64,000 nucleotides of DNA from Oceanisphaera psychrotolerans (lineage in GTDB: Bacteria > Pseudomonadota > Gammaproteobacteria > Enterobacterales > Aeromonadaceae). Below are positions 62,776 to 64,000 of the stretch, piece by piece (the stretch's first letter is position 1; each line of letters opens with the position of its first letter). The stretch covers positions 186,001 through 250,000 of the forward strand of contig NZ_MDKE01000022.1 in assembly GCF_001870485.1 (NCBI RefSeq), written 5' to 3'. The position numbers and the translations under genes were made by a program. The notes beneath the pieces are model-generated. The model made no database searches and was not told the DNA's origin. It worked only from the letters and a program-made list of their open reading frames with translations.

Positions 62776-64000
62776 TTAGCATGATGGATAAAGTATCTTC
62801 CTGATTTCTACTGGCCCCTTAGCAAGGCCGAGCCGTTGGGCTGGAGTCTTGCCGTCTTTCCCTCTTAGACAGAAATTGTAATAAACACGTAAAATCTGAA
62901 GCATTTTCTCTACCATCACAGGGTTGTAGGGGCTTTTACCTGTCCAGACCCTGCCATTGTTTGATTGTGAATGCATAGGACGCTCCAACAAGGAGAGTCT
63001 CCGCCTGACCATCTGGAAGAAATTATCTATCGGATGCAGAGAGGCGCGGCGTATCACGCTAACCTTCTGGTTTTCCGAGAGACAGTCACAATCCGTCAGG
63101 AATGAGACATACTTTTCACACTCATAAATACGATTAATCGGATTACTAAACCAGACCTCTTTGGAGCCGCTCATCGCATAAGGCTGTGAGAGTGATTGCT
63201 GCACAAGAAAACGCTCAGCCTCAATCCTATCCAACTCCTCAGTCTTCATCACCATACCAACGGCTTTTTCGGTCATTTTTACCCGAAATCTTCGCTCATC
63301 CACGGTCAGCTCTTTGTTAAAACGGACATATGCCACTCGACAAGTTCCTGCCTTTACTTGATCTGTGAAAGCAGTGATGGCAGCTCGATTAATGAGCGTA
63401 TCTTGGTCAAGATAGAGTGTCAGTAGATCAGCATGGCCGATCAACTCTTGCAGCAATCTGAAGTGAGCACACAGAGTATATTCTGAACGTACCAGTGCCC
63501 CGTTATCAGGTAGGGTGGTTGCGTCATCAAACGACACAGGTGAGACACCTGATTCCAGCTCAATCTCCTCGGCAAGAGACGCGACCCTTGCCTCATGGAG
63601 TGGTAGATTCCCTGCTTCAAAGTAACTTTTTAACAGCTCTTTTTTCTTATATTCCAGCTCTTTATTCGCTTGGATAGCAGCATGGATTTCTCTGGGAGTC
63701 CATATTCTGGCCAAGGTGCGATTGAACTTTTTACGGGACTGATCGTCTTGGTACTGCTGGGATTTGGCCAGATCTTGCAGGTTAACGGAGGGGTCGAAGT
63801 TCACTTCCATCCCAAATACATAACCCGTGTAGCTATCCGCTGACCCAATAGCTGACAGTACCACGTTCCGTCTATCATCTCGGTTCGTCCAGTTCACTCC
63901 GTATTCTTGCCTGTCAGAAGATAACCTCATCCCCTTCAGCGGCATCATCTTCAGGCGTGACTCTCGTTCCTTCATGAACGCTACACTTCGCTCGTAGAAC
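62776..64000 (-). CDS. DDE-type transposase or integrase-like protein, N-terminus beyond the window
   Basis: The frame is open through the right edge, so at least 407 C-terminal residues are present. VLSAIGSADSYTGYVFGMEVNFD holds a candidate first Asp, LLTLYLDQDTLINRAAITAFTDQV a second and LERPM a candidate Glu. The end SPYNPVMVEKMLQILRVYYNFCLRGKDGKTPAQRLGLA is the usual close of integrase-core transposases. I cannot name the IS family. GC content is clearly below that of the nap genes, in line with recent transfer. The internal ATG at 63973-63975 is probably not the true start. Confidence 0.6.
   Translation of the reverse strand, partial: FYERSVAFMKERESRLKMMPLKGMRLSSDRQEYGVNWTNRDDRRNVVLSAIGSADSYTGYVFGMEVNFDPSVNLQDLAKSQQYQDDQSRKKFNRTLARIWTPREIHAAIQANKELEYKKKELLKSYFEAGNLPLHEARVASLAEEIELESGVSPVSFDDATTLPDNGALVRSEYTLCAHFRLLQELIGHADLLTLYLDQDTLINRAAITAFTDQVKAGTCRVAYVRFNKELTVDERRFRVKMTEKAVGMVMKTEELDRIEAERFLVQQSLSQPYAMSGSKEVWFSNPINRIYECEKYVSFLTDCDCLSENQKVSVIRRASLHPIDNFFQMVRRRLSLLERPMHSQSNNGRVWTGKSPYNPVMVEKMLQILRVYYNFCLRGKDGKTPAQRLGLAKGPVEIRKILYPSC

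Noticed and set aside
1-64000. CRISPR arrays, prophage modules, toxin-antitoxin pairs and defence islands
   Set aside because: I looked for regular repeat-spacer arrays, phage structural genes and typical small gene pairs on both strands and saw none; the only mobile-element signal is at the right edge.

Overview
The window looks like a GC-rich gammaproteobacterial chromosome. The best fit is a marine or brackish Aeromonadales of the Oceanimonas/Oceanisphaera/Zobellella type. This rests on hinT-lpoB-thiK-nagZ-ndh synteny, TyrR, TamAB, a napFDABC operon, a periplasmic broad-specificity racemase, and several loci for methylated amines and betaine-like osmolytes. The genus is an inference from gene content, not from a marker gene.

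Layout. 1-4774: a catabolic locus with a GMC flavoenzyme (cut by the left edge), a cupin, a DddP-like M24 protein, a divergent LysR regulator and a pyrroline-5-carboxylate-reductase-like protein. 5212-8598: a lower-GC block with a MetR-like regulator and the folate-independent methionine synthase pair mesX-mesD; both transcription units have a perfect TGAA-N5-TTCA box upstream. 8656-21126: the glycine-betaine/sarcosine region, with an EamA exporter, a GbdR-like AraC regulator, glyA-soxB(D)-soxA-soxG-purU, a cupin and a DAO-type flavoprotein. Sarcosine oxidase releases one-carbon units onto folate, GlyA makes serine from glycine, and PurU hydrolyses formyl-THF.

21221-45091: mostly housekeeping and envelope genes. 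These are two small proteins of unknown role, tyrR with a TyrR box, an acyl-CoA thioesterase, a MocR-type regulator (frameshifted), ccoG, DUF4144, an RlpA-like lipoprotein, a GT51/transpeptidase protein (frameshifted), a heterodimeric ABC exporter pair, DUF1499, an exported MsrA homologue without its catalytic cysteine, mobB, tamA (frameshifted), tamB and a PglL-type O-oligosaccharyltransferase. 45156-50262: a second catabolic cassette with a GntR/FCD regulator, a FAD oxidoreductase, an enolase-superfamily enzyme and a BCCT transporter, with a strong operator-like dyad between the divergent genes. 50643-55839: a lipoprotein, tRNA-Pro(GGG), then hinT, lpoB, thiK, nagZ and ndh. 56253-57485: the periplasmic racemase. 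57790-62567: an FNR box and napFDABC plus a 45-residue membrane protein. 62776-64000: the 3' part of a DDE-type transposase running off the right edge.

Four genes (soxB, the MocR regulator, the GT51/transpeptidase gene, tamA) are each disturbed in a way that a single missing C in a CCC run of the plus strand would explain. This looks more like a consensus error in the sequence than four independent mutations. Two intergenic regions carry related copies of a dispersed element whose internal hairpin has changed sequence on both arms while keeping its fold.
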